6,542 bases of DNA, taken from NCBI GenBank assembly GCA_017307315.1, contig JAFKFF010000326.1, forward strand, positions 1-6,542, given 5' to 3'. Position 1 is the first letter of the stretch. Each line of letters starts with the position of its first letter. Shown here one piece after another: positions 1 to 6,542 of this stretch. The position numbers and the translations under genes were made by a program. Below the pieces are notes generated by a model. It worked only from the letters and a program-made list of their open reading frames with translations, did not search any database and was not told the origin of the DNA. Source of the stretch: Alphaproteobacteria bacterium. GTDB lineage: Bacteria; Pseudomonadota; Alphaproteobacteria; Micropepsales; Micropepsaceae.

Positions 1-2
1 AC

Positions 3-1040
3 TGGAACCGCAAGCATTACGGCATCACCAACATCACCCCGGCCAATCTGGGCGTCACCACGGGCGTGCATTCGGGCATCATGCCGGCCCTGCGCGCCTT
101 CGCCCCGCCGGGATCGAAGGTGTTGATGGCGACGCCGATCTACAATGCCTTCTATTACGACCTTTACGGCTCCAAGCTGCTGGCCAACGAAAGCCCGATG
201 AAATACGTCAACGGGCAGTACGAGATCGACTGGGCCGATCTGGAGAAGCGCGCGTCGGACCCCAACACCAAGACCACCATCCTGTGCAATCCGCACAATC
301 CGGTGGGCCGGGTCTGGAGCAAGGCCGAACTGACGCGGTACGGCGAGATCTGCCTGAAGCACAAAGTCAAAGTCCTGTCGGACGAGATTCATTGCGACTT
401 CGTCGGCAAGGGCATCAAATACACGCCCTTCGCCACCCTGGACGACAAGAAGGTCGTGGACAATTCCATCACCTTCAAGGCGGCATCCAAGACCTTCTCG
501 CTGGCGGGCCTGAAATGCGCCTGGTATTTCGCCACCGACCCGGCGACCTTCAAGGCGGTGCAGTTCTGGAACCGCTCGGAAGTCTCCACCCTCGGCATCG
601 TGTCGTCGGAAGCAGCCTATGCCGGCGGCGAAAGCTGGATGCAGCAATGCGTCGCCTATATCGACGGCAACCAGCAATTCGCCAACGACTATATCAAGAA
701 GAACATCCCTCTGCTCAAGGTGGGCAACAAGCCGCAAGGTACCTATCTGGCCTGGGTGGATGTCACCGCGCTGGCCGACAAGATCGGCGCCAGGCAGATG
801 GCGGAGGCGGAAAACAAGAAGAAGCAGCCGATCAACTTCATCACCGGCAAGCCCAATGTGGTCGTCTCCGACGATATCGTGGCCCATTGGCTGGCCAAGA
901 ACGCCTTCGTGCAGCTCAACACCGGCACCTCGTACGGGCTGGGCGGCCTGAACCATATGCGCATGAACATCGCCACTTCGCGCAAGACCTTGACGGCGGC
1001 GCTGGACTCGATCGCGGCGGCGACCAAGAAGCTGGCGTAA
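3..1040 (+). CDS. PLP-dependent MalY/PatB-type aminotransferase / C-S lyase (5' truncated)
   Basis: The reading frame is open from the first bases of the window, and recognisable family sequence (WNRKHYG, then the glycine-rich GVTTGVHSGI) lies before the first possible start codon, so the N-terminus, roughly 80-120 residues, is outside. The 345 visible residues are fold type I PLP enzyme: NPHNPVGR at visible residues 96-103 (cofactor-binding Asn), SDEIHCD with its Asp at 127 (pyridine nitrogen partner), ASKTFSLAGLK with the Schiff-base Lys at 163, and MRMNIATSR with the carboxylate-binding Arg at 320. SDEIHCD followed by SKTFSLAGL is the MalY/PatB (cystathionine beta-lyase-like) pattern, not that of aspartate aminotransferase. 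Before the last motif there is a lysine-rich stretch (visible residues about 265-295) that is longer than in typical MalY proteins. Substrate is unknown: C-S lyase or aminotransferase are both possible. Whether an export signal exists cannot be seen. An intrinsic terminator follows, so this is the last gene of its unit. Confidence 0.93.
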   Translation, partial: WNRKHYGITNITPANLGVTTGVHSGIMPALRAFAPPGSKVLMATPIYNAFYYDLYGSKLLANESPMKYVNGQYEIDWADLEKRASDPNTKTTILCNPHNPVGRVWSKAELTRYGEICLKHKVKVLSDEIHCDFVGKGIKYTPFATLDDKKVVDNSITFKAASKTFSLAGLKCAWYFATDPATFKAVQFWNRSEVSTLGIVSSEAAYAGGESWMQQCVAYIDGNQQFANDYIKKNIPLLKVGNKPQGTYLAWVDVTALADKIGARQMAEAENKKKQPINFITGKPNVVVSDDIVAHWLAKNAFVQLNTGTSYGLGGLNHMRMNIATSRKTLTAALDSIAAATKKLA

Positions 1041-1065
1041 TCGCGTATATTAAGTGAGTAGAGAG

Positions 1066-1096
1066 CGGCCCGGGCGGAAGCGTCCGGGCCGTTTTT
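1066..1096 (+). terminator. Intrinsic terminator after the PLP enzyme gene
   Basis: An 11-bp GC-rich stem (1066-1076 with 1081-1091, one G-U pair) closes a 4-base GAAG loop and is followed directly by five T. It begins 26 bases after the upstream stop codon. This is a textbook rho-independent terminator that separates the PLP enzyme from the GST gene. Confidence 0.93.
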
Positions 1097-1120
1097 GTTT
1101 GCGGCGGGACATGCCCCACT

Positions 1121-1242
1121 TGTCATCCCCGGCGAGTGAGATGCGCGGCATCGAGCGAGGGAAGGGGATCCAGATCTCCCAAACCGGGCCGCTATTGCTA
1201 CCTGGATTCCCTTCCCCTCGCTGCGCTTGGTCGGGAATGACA
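1121..1242. repeat. Imperfect palindromic intergenic element with TGTCATCCC/GGGAATGACA ends
   Basis: The left end TGTCATCCCC (1121-1130) pairs with the right end GGGAATGACA (1233-1242). The inner arms also pair: GCGAGGGAAGGGGATCCAG at 1155-1173 with CTGGATTCCCTTCCCCTCGC at 1202-1221. A 28-base centre (1174-1201) and a left-arm insertion of about a dozen bases interrupt the symmetry. No open frame of interest lies inside. Non-coding palindromes with TGTCATTCCCG-like ends are familiar dispersed repeats in GC-rich proteobacterial genomes, so this is probably one copy of a REP/MITE-like family; only one copy is present here. The transcript could fold into a long hairpin. Confidence 0.72.
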
Positions 1243-1255
1243 GGGTGGTTCTCCT

Positions 1256-1283
1256 TTGCATCTGGCGCGAAGATGGTTATAGG
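1256..1283 (+). promoter_or_regulatory. Candidate promoter of the GST gene
   Basis: TTGCAT at 1256-1261 and TATAGG at 1278-1283 are spaced by 16 bases, upstream of the GST start at 1311. Both boxes are only partial matches to the sigma-70 consensus. Position supports the call: downstream of the terminator and palindromic element, in a locally AT-richer stretch, and touching a palindrome that could be its operator. Confidence 0.35.
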
Positions 1284-1294
1284 TTGATATCAAC
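1283..1294. promoter_or_regulatory. Perfect 12-bp palindrome, candidate operator (GTTGATATCAAC)
   Basis: GTTGATATCAAC is its own reverse complement. It sits 16 bases before the GST start codon and just after the candidate -10 box, where a bound repressor would block initiation. Two abutting 6-base half-sites are the sort of site used by small dimeric regulators such as MarR-type proteins, but no regulator gene is visible nearby. A 12-bp palindrome can occur by chance about once or twice in a window of this size, so location is the main support. Confidence 0.4.
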
Positions 1295-1310
1295 AAAATG
1301 GAGATGCGGC

Positions 1311-1964
1311 ATGTCCGGCCTGGTTCTCACCACCTTCGATTGGGTTCCCGTGCCGCCGCGCGGCTTCGTGCGCGACATCCGGGTGCGCTGGGCGCTGGAG
1401 GAGGCGGGGCTGCCCTACAGGATCGAAACCACGCCCTTCGAGGACCGCAAGCCGGAACATTTCGCGCGCCAGCCCTTCGGCCAGGTGCCCTGGCTGACCG
1501 ACAATGGGCTTTCGATCTTCGAAAGCGGGGCGATCCTGCTGCATCTGGGCGAGAAGAGCGACAAGCTGATGCCCACCGACAAGCGGGGCGCGAGCGACAC
1601 CAAGGAATGGCTGTTCGCCGCGCTCAATTCGCTGGAGATGGCGAGCCTGCCCTGGTCGCTCTGCATGTTCTCGGGGCAGCCGAGCGACAATCCCATCTTC
1701 CGGCAGTTCGACAGCTTCCTGAAAGTTTCGCGCCTGCCGCATCTGGAAAAGGTGCTGGCGAAAAATGCGTGGCTGGCCGGGCCCTTCACCGTCGCCGACA
1801 TCGTGATGGCCGACGCGCTGCGCCTGGTGGATCGTTTCGAGGGCTTGAAGGATTTTCCGGAAAGCCGCGCCTATGTGGCGCGCGCCACCGCCAGGCCCGC
1901 CTTCCAGAAGGCGCATGCCGACCAGATGGCGCATTTCGCCGAGGCGGACGCCGCCCGCGCCTGA
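1311..1964 (+). CDS. Glutathione S-transferase family protein
   Basis: A 217-residue two-domain GST, close to the usual 200-230. The N-terminal thioredoxin-like domain (about 1-80) holds RDIRVRWALEEAGLPY (helix 1), the cis-proline motif GQVPWL (Pro60) and the glutathione-contacting ESGAILLHL (Glu71-Ser72). The all-helical C-terminal domain has the N-capping box in GPFTVADIVMADAL (Thr160 to Asp163), a hallmark of GST folding. There is no Cys in the N-terminal active-site region; PPRG (15-18) takes the place of the usual Ser/Tyr/Cys segment, so the catalytic residue is unclear. It is expected to be cytoplasmic and to act in glutathione-dependent detoxification or reduction; the substrate cannot be inferred. 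The ATG at 1311 is chosen because GGAG (1300-1303) lies 7 bases ahead. The frame stays open upstream to 1227, but that extension runs into the palindromic element and has no GST character. Confidence 0.94.
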   Translation: MSGLVLTTFDWVPVPPRGFVRDIRVRWALEEAGLPYRIETTPFEDRKPEHFARQPFGQVPWLTDNGLSIFESGAILLHLGEKSDKLMPTDKRGASDTKEWLFAALNSLEMASLPWSLCMFSGQPSDNPIFRQFDSFLKVSRLPHLEKVLAKNAWLAGPFTVADIVMADALRLVDRFEGLKDFPESRAYVARATARPAFQKAHADQMAHFAEADAARA

Positions 1965-2022
1965 TGCGGGCTTTCCGTCGCCGCGCGCTTGCGCCTATTG
2001 TCGGGCGCGAGAGGGAATACGG

Positions 2023-2370
2023 ATGCGGACGATACGGATCGCGGCCCTGGCCGTGGCGGGACTGTGCGCGGCGAGTACCGCACGGGCGGCGGAGAATGCC
2101 GGCGCCTGGCGCGCGATCCAGACCAGTGAATTCCGCCAGGGCTTCGTGGCGGGGATCGCCTCCTACCTGCTCAACCAGTCGAGCGGGCCGCTGCGTTTGG
2201 CCTATGCCGAGTGCCTGGCCGGGCGCACCGACCTGTCGCTCTTGGGCGAAGTCGATGCCTATATGGACCGCCATCCCGAGACCCAGCCCTATACGCCCGA
2301 CCTGGCGGTGACATTGGCGCTGGGCGAAGTCTGCGGCGCCTATACGCCCGCCCCGCCGCGCATGCCGTGA
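2023..2370 (+). CDS. Small secreted protein with two mature cysteines, weakly Rap1a/Tai-like
   Basis: A 115-residue protein starting at ATG 2023, with GAGGGA (2011-2016) 6 bases upstream. Residues 1-22 form a Sec signal peptide: Arg at 2 and 5, the hydrophobic run IAALAVAGLCAAS, then an ARA|A cleavage site. Cys15 is not in a proper lipobox, so a lipoprotein is unlikely. The mature part of about 93 residues has exactly two cysteines (64 and 104), probably a periplasmic disulfide. The order FRQGFVAGIASYLL, then Cys, then VDAYMDRHPE, then VTLALGEVC recalls the Rap1a/Tai family (helical periplasmic proteins that include immunity proteins to type VI amidase effectors). The resemblance was judged by eye and is not proof, and no effector gene is adjacent. 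It follows the GST stop by 58 bases on the same strand with no terminator between, so co-transcription is possible. I cannot assign a function. Confidence 0.82.
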   Translation: MRTIRIAALAVAGLCAASTARAAENAGAWRAIQTSEFRQGFVAGIASYLLNQSSGPLRLAYAECLAGRTDLSLLGEVDAYMDRHPETQPYTPDLAVTLALGEVCGAYTPAPPRMP

Positions 2371-2435
2371 GCGCCGCCTCGTGTAATCTTTTGTCGACTT
2401 TCGTACGCGGGAGAGCGCCGCACGGGATTTTCGTA

Positions 2436-2464
2436 TTGACAGGAATGGTGCGAAACGATTCCAA
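2436..2464 (+). promoter_or_regulatory. Candidate promoter close to the start of the small gene at 2473
   Basis: A perfect TTGACA -35 box lies at 2436-2441. At normal spacing the -10 falls in 2457-2464 (GATTCCAA), which is a poor match. The -35 begins only 37 bases before the ATG at 2473, so transcription would start at or within a few bases of the start codon. The short gap contains no Shine-Dalgarno sequence, in agreement with that. Confidence 0.35.
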
Positions 2465-2472
2465 TTTCGCGC

Positions 2473-2700
2473 ATGGATTTCATGATCACGAGCGATCCCA
2501 TGGCCGCCAAGGACGGCGCGGAAATTCCCGCGTCGGGACGCGAACTCGCGCTCTATATGAAAGACATGCTGGCATCGCTGCGCCGCTGCGCGGGCGCGCC
2601 CTATTTCGGAAATCTCCGGGCGCTGCTGCTGGCGGCGGAGCAGGAGGCCGGGTTTGTCGCCGACGGCGCCGAGGAACGCGGGCGCGTCGGCCGGGCCTGA
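2473..2700 (+). CDS. Small hypothetical protein, 75 residues
   Basis: Residues 22-61 form a predicted pair of amphipathic helices: SGRELALYMKDMLASLRRCA, a short turn (GAPYFGN), then LRALLLAAEQEAGF. This shape occurs in small uncharacterised alphaproteobacterial proteins, but I cannot name a family or function. There is no signal peptide or membrane segment, and it is likely cytoplasmic. No convincing ribosome binding site precedes ATG 2473 or the in-frame ATGs at 2482 and 2500, so the exact start is uncertain; 2473 is chosen because it sits where a transcript from the TTGACA box would begin. The stop lies 10 bases from the stop of the opposite-strand gene, with no hairpin in between, so the two transcripts would overlap at their 3' ends. 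Confidence 0.6.
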   Translation: MDFMITSDPMAAKDGAEIPASGRELALYMKDMLASLRRCAGAPYFGNLRALLLAAEQEAGFVADGAEERGRVGRA

Positions 2701-2710
2701 CCGCTTCGCG

Positions 2711-2932
2711 TCACTTGTCCTTCGGAAGACCTTCGTCTGCCGCCATGCCGGCCAAGGTAGCGTCGGAAGAATCCCGGATCTTCTGTATCAGGGCGTGATT
2801 TTCGGACGCCGCCGCGGCCAGCCTGAGCAGGCGGCTGGCATCCGCGATGCGGCCCGCATCCAGCGCCGTCTGCGCCAATCGCATCAATTTGATGACGGCT
2901 TCGCCCATCTGCTCCGCAGAAATCTTGTCCAT
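2711..2932 (-). CDS. Small hypothetical protein, 73 residues, helical
   Basis: From ATG 2932 the frame gives a 73-residue, mostly helical, soluble protein. Residues about 14-50 (KLMRLAQTALDAGRIADASRLL and onward) look like the two helices of a TPR-type hairpin: an ALDAGRIADASRLLRLA core with small residues at the packing positions. One such hairpin does not make a TPR domain, and I do not recognise a family. An in-frame GTG at 2962 would add 10 residues (MARHFLQRIS), but neither start has a strong ribosome binding site; GGAT close to the ATG is the best available. The gene is convergent with the one ending at 2700 and divergent from the DUF924 gene. Its sequence behaves as protein (hydrophobic heptad spacing, charged C-terminal tail), which sets it apart from shadow frames. 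Confidence 0.6.
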   Translation of the reverse strand: MDKISAEQMGEAVIKLMRLAQTALDAGRIADASRLLRLAAAASENHALIQKIRDSSDATLAGMAADEGLPKDK

Positions 2933-3114
2933 GGAAATCCGCTGCAAAAAATGCCGCGCCACAGTTCACGGGCCGGTGGGCGAAATTGGGGCGGAGAGGT
3001 GGCGAGGGTCGGGCCGGCGGTGGCGCCGCCGCCGGGGAGCCGCCATCCGCAGGGACTCCGTCCCGGTGCCGCGGCCGGTTGACGGGCGGGCGGACTTGCC
3101 TTTCACATGGCCGC
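2933..3114. promoter_or_regulatory. Divergent intergenic region with GC-rich palindrome and candidate DUF924 promoter
   Basis: This gap of 182 bases separates the leftward 73-residue gene from the rightward DUF924 gene and should hold both promoters. TTGACGG at 3079-3085 is a good alphaproteobacterial -35 for the rightward gene; its start codon lies 36 bases from the beginning of that box, with GCCTTTCA (3098-3105) as a poor -10. An imperfect palindrome CCGGCGGTGGCG/CGCCGCCGCCGG occupies 3014-3035, and a small inverted repeat GGGAC-TCC-GTCCC lies at 3052-3064. No clear leftward promoter was found. The stretch is extremely GC-rich, so the palindromes may reflect composition. Confidence 0.4.
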
Positions 3115-3684
3115 ATGAGCGATGAAAAGCATGCAAGCTGGGTGGAAGAGGTTCTGCATTTCTGGTTCGAGGAGCTGGAGCCCGCCGCCTGGTTTTCGGG
3201 CGCCAGCGAACTGGACGACATCATCTGGGACCGCTTCGGCGATCTGCGCCAGGATCTGAAGGCGAGCCCGCCCGATCCCGCCGATCTGGACGGCCGCGGC
3301 CATGTCGCCGCCGTGATCGTGTTCGACCAATTCTCGCGCAACATGTTCCGCCGCTCGCCGGAAGCCTTCGCCACCGATCCCCTGGCGCTGGCGCTCGCCG
3401 AAGACGCCATCGCGCGCAACCTCGACCTCAGCTTGCATCCGCGCGAGCTGCAATTCCTCTACATGCCCTTCATGCATGCCGAAGACCGCGCGTTGCAGCA
3501 AAAGAGCATCGAGCTCTTCGCGCGCATCGGCGTGCCCGGCGTGGTGGATTTCGCCCAGGCGCACAAGCAGGTGATCGACCGCTTCGGCCGCTTTCCCCAC
3601 CGCAACAAGGTCCTGAAGCGCGACTCGACGCCGGAAGAGACCGCCTATCTGAACGCCGCGCCCGCCGAAGGATGGCAAAAGTAG
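3115..3684 (+). CDS. DUF924 family protein
   Basis: A 189-residue protein matching DUF924 over its whole length, close to the usual 180-200. Landmarks in order: VLHFWFEE (13-20), WF with an acidic region (26-41), the signature FDQFSRNMFR (70-79), AFATDPLAL (85-92), FLYMPFMHAED (114-124) and the C-terminal signature RFGRFPHRN (156-164) followed by DSTPEE. The family is helical and TPR-like, soluble and of unknown biochemical role; the conserved His, Arg and Asp suggest a binding or catalytic site, which is inference. No signal peptide. ATG 3115 is the natural start because homologous sequence begins within ten residues of it. No Shine-Dalgarno sequence precedes it, and a TTGACGG box 36 bases upstream suggests a very short or absent leader. 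It appears to be a single-gene unit, with no strong terminator after it. Confidence 0.93.
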   Translation: MSDEKHASWVEEVLHFWFEELEPAAWFSGASELDDIIWDRFGDLRQDLKASPPDPADLDGRGHVAAVIVFDQFSRNMFRRSPEAFATDPLALALAEDAIARNLDLSLHPRELQFLYMPFMHAEDRALQQKSIELFARIGVPGVVDFAQAHKQVIDRFGRFPHRNKVLKRDSTPEETAYLNAAPAEGWQK

Positions 3685-3813
3685 GGCAGGGTTCCCTCGC
3701 GGCCGGTGCGGGCGCGCCGCTTTCGCCCGCGCGAACGAAAAGTTCCGCCGTGTTGTGTTGTGCATTTACGGGCGTCGCGACAACAGGTGTGCGCACGATG
3801 TCACGCGCGCAAA

Positions 3814-3859
3814 TTGACGGAAATTTAAAGATGCGATGACGGTTCGACGTTGCTAGCGT
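3814..3859 (+). promoter_or_regulatory. Candidate promoter(s) of the 77-residue protein gene
   Basis: Two overlapping arrangements fit the Caulobacter-type housekeeping promoter (TTGACGS, 10-14 bases, GCTANAWC). The first pairs TTGACGG at 3814-3820 with GCGATGAC at 3833-3840 (12-base spacer), giving a leader of about 20 bases. The second uses ATGACGG at 3836-3842 with GCTAGCGT at 3852-3859 and would start the RNA almost exactly at ATG 3867. In either case the leader lacks a Shine-Dalgarno sequence. The AT-richer composition of 3810-3832 supports a promoter here. Confidence 0.45.
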
Positions 3860-3866
3860 GCCGCCC

Positions 3867-4100
3867 ATGACAAACATGAACTGGTACGCCGAAGCCTCTC
3901 TCGCCGATGAAACCCATGTCTTTGCCGCCGGCTCGCTGGCGCAATGCGTGCGAAGATGGATGCGGCTCAACGAAGAGCATCGGGGCCGCACGCAGATCCG
4001 GCTGGGCGGGCGCACGGGCAATTTCGTCTACGGCCTGCCGGTGTTGAGCCCGGCGGAAATCACCGAGCTGGCGAACCGCCCGGAGCTGCACAAGGTCTGA
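3867..4100 (+). CDS. Hypothetical protein, 77 residues
   Basis: I do not recognise a family. The protein is soluble, with no signal peptide or membrane segment. A central helix-like segment SLAQCVRRWMRLNEE (about 24-38) is rich in Arg and Trp, then a probable beta stretch (TQIRLGG, NFVYGLPVL), then SPAEITELANRP, which resembles a helix N-cap. The predicted charge is near neutral to slightly basic. ATG 3867 is preferred because a GCTAGC -10-like box lies just upstream; an in-frame GTG at 3858 would add three residues and ATG 3876 would remove three, and none has a ribosome binding site. A strong bidirectional terminator starts 6 bases after the stop, supporting a real monocistronic gene. It converges on katG, but nothing links the two in function. 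Confidence 0.65.
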   Translation: MTNMNWYAEASLADETHVFAAGSLAQCVRRWMRLNEEHRGRTQIRLGGRTGNFVYGLPVLSPAEITELANRPELHKV

Positions 4101-4105
4101 AACAG

Positions 4106-4137
4106 AAAAACCACGCGGCGCGATCCGCGTGGTTTTT
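4106..4137. terminator. Bidirectional intrinsic terminator between the 77-residue gene and katG
   Basis: A perfect 13-bp inverted repeat (4106-4118 with 4125-4137) has a GC-rich core CCACGCGG/CCGCGTGG and flanking A5/T5, with a 6-base loop. Read rightward it ends in T5, and read leftward it also ends in T5, so it can stop both converging transcripts. It begins 6 bases after the rightward stop codon and ends 20 bases from the katG stop codon. Confidence 0.95.
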
Positions 4138-4156
4138 GCTTTCGTGACGGCCACGC

Positions 4157-6359
<2,203 letters not shown>

Positions 6360-6365
<6 letters not shown>

Positions 6366-6389
6366 TGCATGGCCGCCCGGCGGCGTCAA
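6360..6389 (-). promoter_or_regulatory. katG promoter (TTGACG / TAGATT)
   Basis: On the minus strand the -35 box TTGACG (6389 down to 6384) is followed after 18 bases by TAGATT (6365 down to 6360). A 17-base spacing gives ATAGAT instead. Transcription would begin near 6353, inside the palindromic operator, leaving a leader of about 28 bases that contains the strong ribosome binding site. The spacer is GC-rich while the -10 region is AT-rich. Confidence 0.7.
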
Positions 6390-6408
6390 CCGGGGCACCT
6401 GGCGCGAA

Positions 6409-6460
6409 GGGTCAGGGCGGCGCCAGCGCGCGGGTCAGGGCGGCGCCAGCGCGCGGGTCA
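6409..6460. repeat. 23-bp perfect tandem duplication across a stop codon
   Basis: The unit GGGTCAGGGCGGCGCCAGCG plus CGC occupies 6409-6431 and again 6432-6454 without a mismatch, and a further GGGTCA at 6455-6460 begins a third copy. On the minus strand each copy encodes the end of the acetyltransferase gene: the TGA stop straddles the junction between copies, so the first copy read ends the protein and the second is untranslated. A recent slippage or unequal-recombination event explains it. Confidence 0.93.
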
Positions 6461-6542
6461 TCCAGATCACTTCGCCGCGATCCTCGCGGGTGAGGTGGTG
6501 GCGGTGAAAGCCGATCTTTTCGGCAACGCGCAACGACCGGCC
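6435..6542 (-). CDS. GNAT family N-acetyltransferase (C-terminal fragment)
   Basis: Thirty-five codons and a TGA stop are visible; the gene continues beyond the right edge. The fragment begins GRSLRVAEKIGF, the acetyl-CoA-binding helix and following strand typical of RimJ/RimL-type GNAT enzymes (Ser-x-Arg-Val-Ala-Glu-Lys-x-Gly-Phe). It ends with a VIWMTR strand, the usual last strand of this fold, and the tail ALAPP. The acceptor substrate is unknown. The gene is on the same strand as katG and upstream of it, 109 bases from stop to start, with no evident T-tract terminator between, so some read-through into katG is possible although katG has its own promoter. The last seven codons lie in a tandemly repeated 23-bp unit. 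Confidence 0.82.
   Translation of the reverse strand, partial: GRSLRVAEKIGFHRHHLTREDRGEVIWMTRALAPP

Noticed and set aside
284..1057. Alternative plus-strand frame within the PLP enzyme gene
   Set aside because: The other frame carries the cofactor lysine and all family motifs; this one is Gln/Arg/Gly-rich noise.
1298..2311. A 337-codon plus-strand frame overlapping the GST and secreted-protein genes
   Set aside because: Its product is Arg/Ala/Gly/Pro-rich without recognisable motifs, while the overlapping frames show clear GST motifs and a signal peptide.
2442..2462. GGAAT...ATTCC inverted repeat or extracytoplasmic-sigma-type promoter upstream of the 2473 gene
   Set aside because: Only five bases per arm with an 11-base centre, and GGAAT without a matching CGTT box at the right distance is not enough for an EcfG-type promoter.
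2601..3419. A 272-codon minus-strand frame crossing two small genes and the start of the DUF924 gene
   Set aside because: It is Ser/Arg/Pro-rich and conflicts with the strongly supported DUF924 frame; no start signal is visible.
3708..3730. Hairpin after the DUF924 gene considered as a terminator
   Set aside because: A 7-bp stem GCGGGCG/CGCCCGC with a 9-base loop exists, but no T-run follows on either strand, and stems of this kind are common in sequence this GC-rich.

Overview
This is a GC-rich stretch whose gene content (MalY/PatB-type lyase, small glutathione S-transferase, DUF924 protein, bifunctional KatG) and promoter style (TTGACG -35 boxes, several genes without a Shine-Dalgarno sequence) fit an alphaproteobacterium. 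I infer this from the style of the sequence; nothing in it fixes a genus. No rRNA, tRNA, CRISPR array, transposase or phage gene is visible.

Layout. 3-1040 (+): the 3' part of a PLP-dependent C-S lyase/aminotransferase, closed by a strong intrinsic terminator (1066-1096). 1041-1310: a gene-free gap holding that terminator, a roughly 122-bp imperfect palindromic element (1121-1242) and a perfect 12-bp palindrome in the presumed promoter of the next gene. 1311-1964 (+): a glutathione S-transferase family protein. 2023-2370 (+): a small secreted protein with two mature cysteines. 2473-2700 (+) and 2711-2932 (-): two small hypothetical genes whose 3' ends meet. 3115-3684 (+): a DUF924 protein. 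3867-4100 (+): a 77-residue hypothetical protein that converges on katG, with a bidirectional terminator (4106-4137) between them. 4157-6325 (-): full-length catalase-peroxidase KatG. 6435-6542 (-): the last 35 codons of a GNAT acetyltransferase, with a 23-bp tandem duplication across its stop codon.

How the genes relate. The window reads as ordinary chromosomal housekeeping and stress-response genes in short transcription units, not one coherent new system. The best regulatory signal is a perfect 11-1-11 inverted repeat over the -10 and start region of the katG promoter. Its core has the 7-1-7 form bound by Fur-superfamily repressors (PerR/FurA/Irr type), so katG is probably controlled by peroxide, iron or haem through such a repressor. 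Other points worth a second look are the stop-codon-spanning duplication, the candidate leaderless promoters, the palindromic intergenic element, a glycine in place of the well-known KatG channel serine, and a Rap1a/Tai-like pattern in the small secreted protein.
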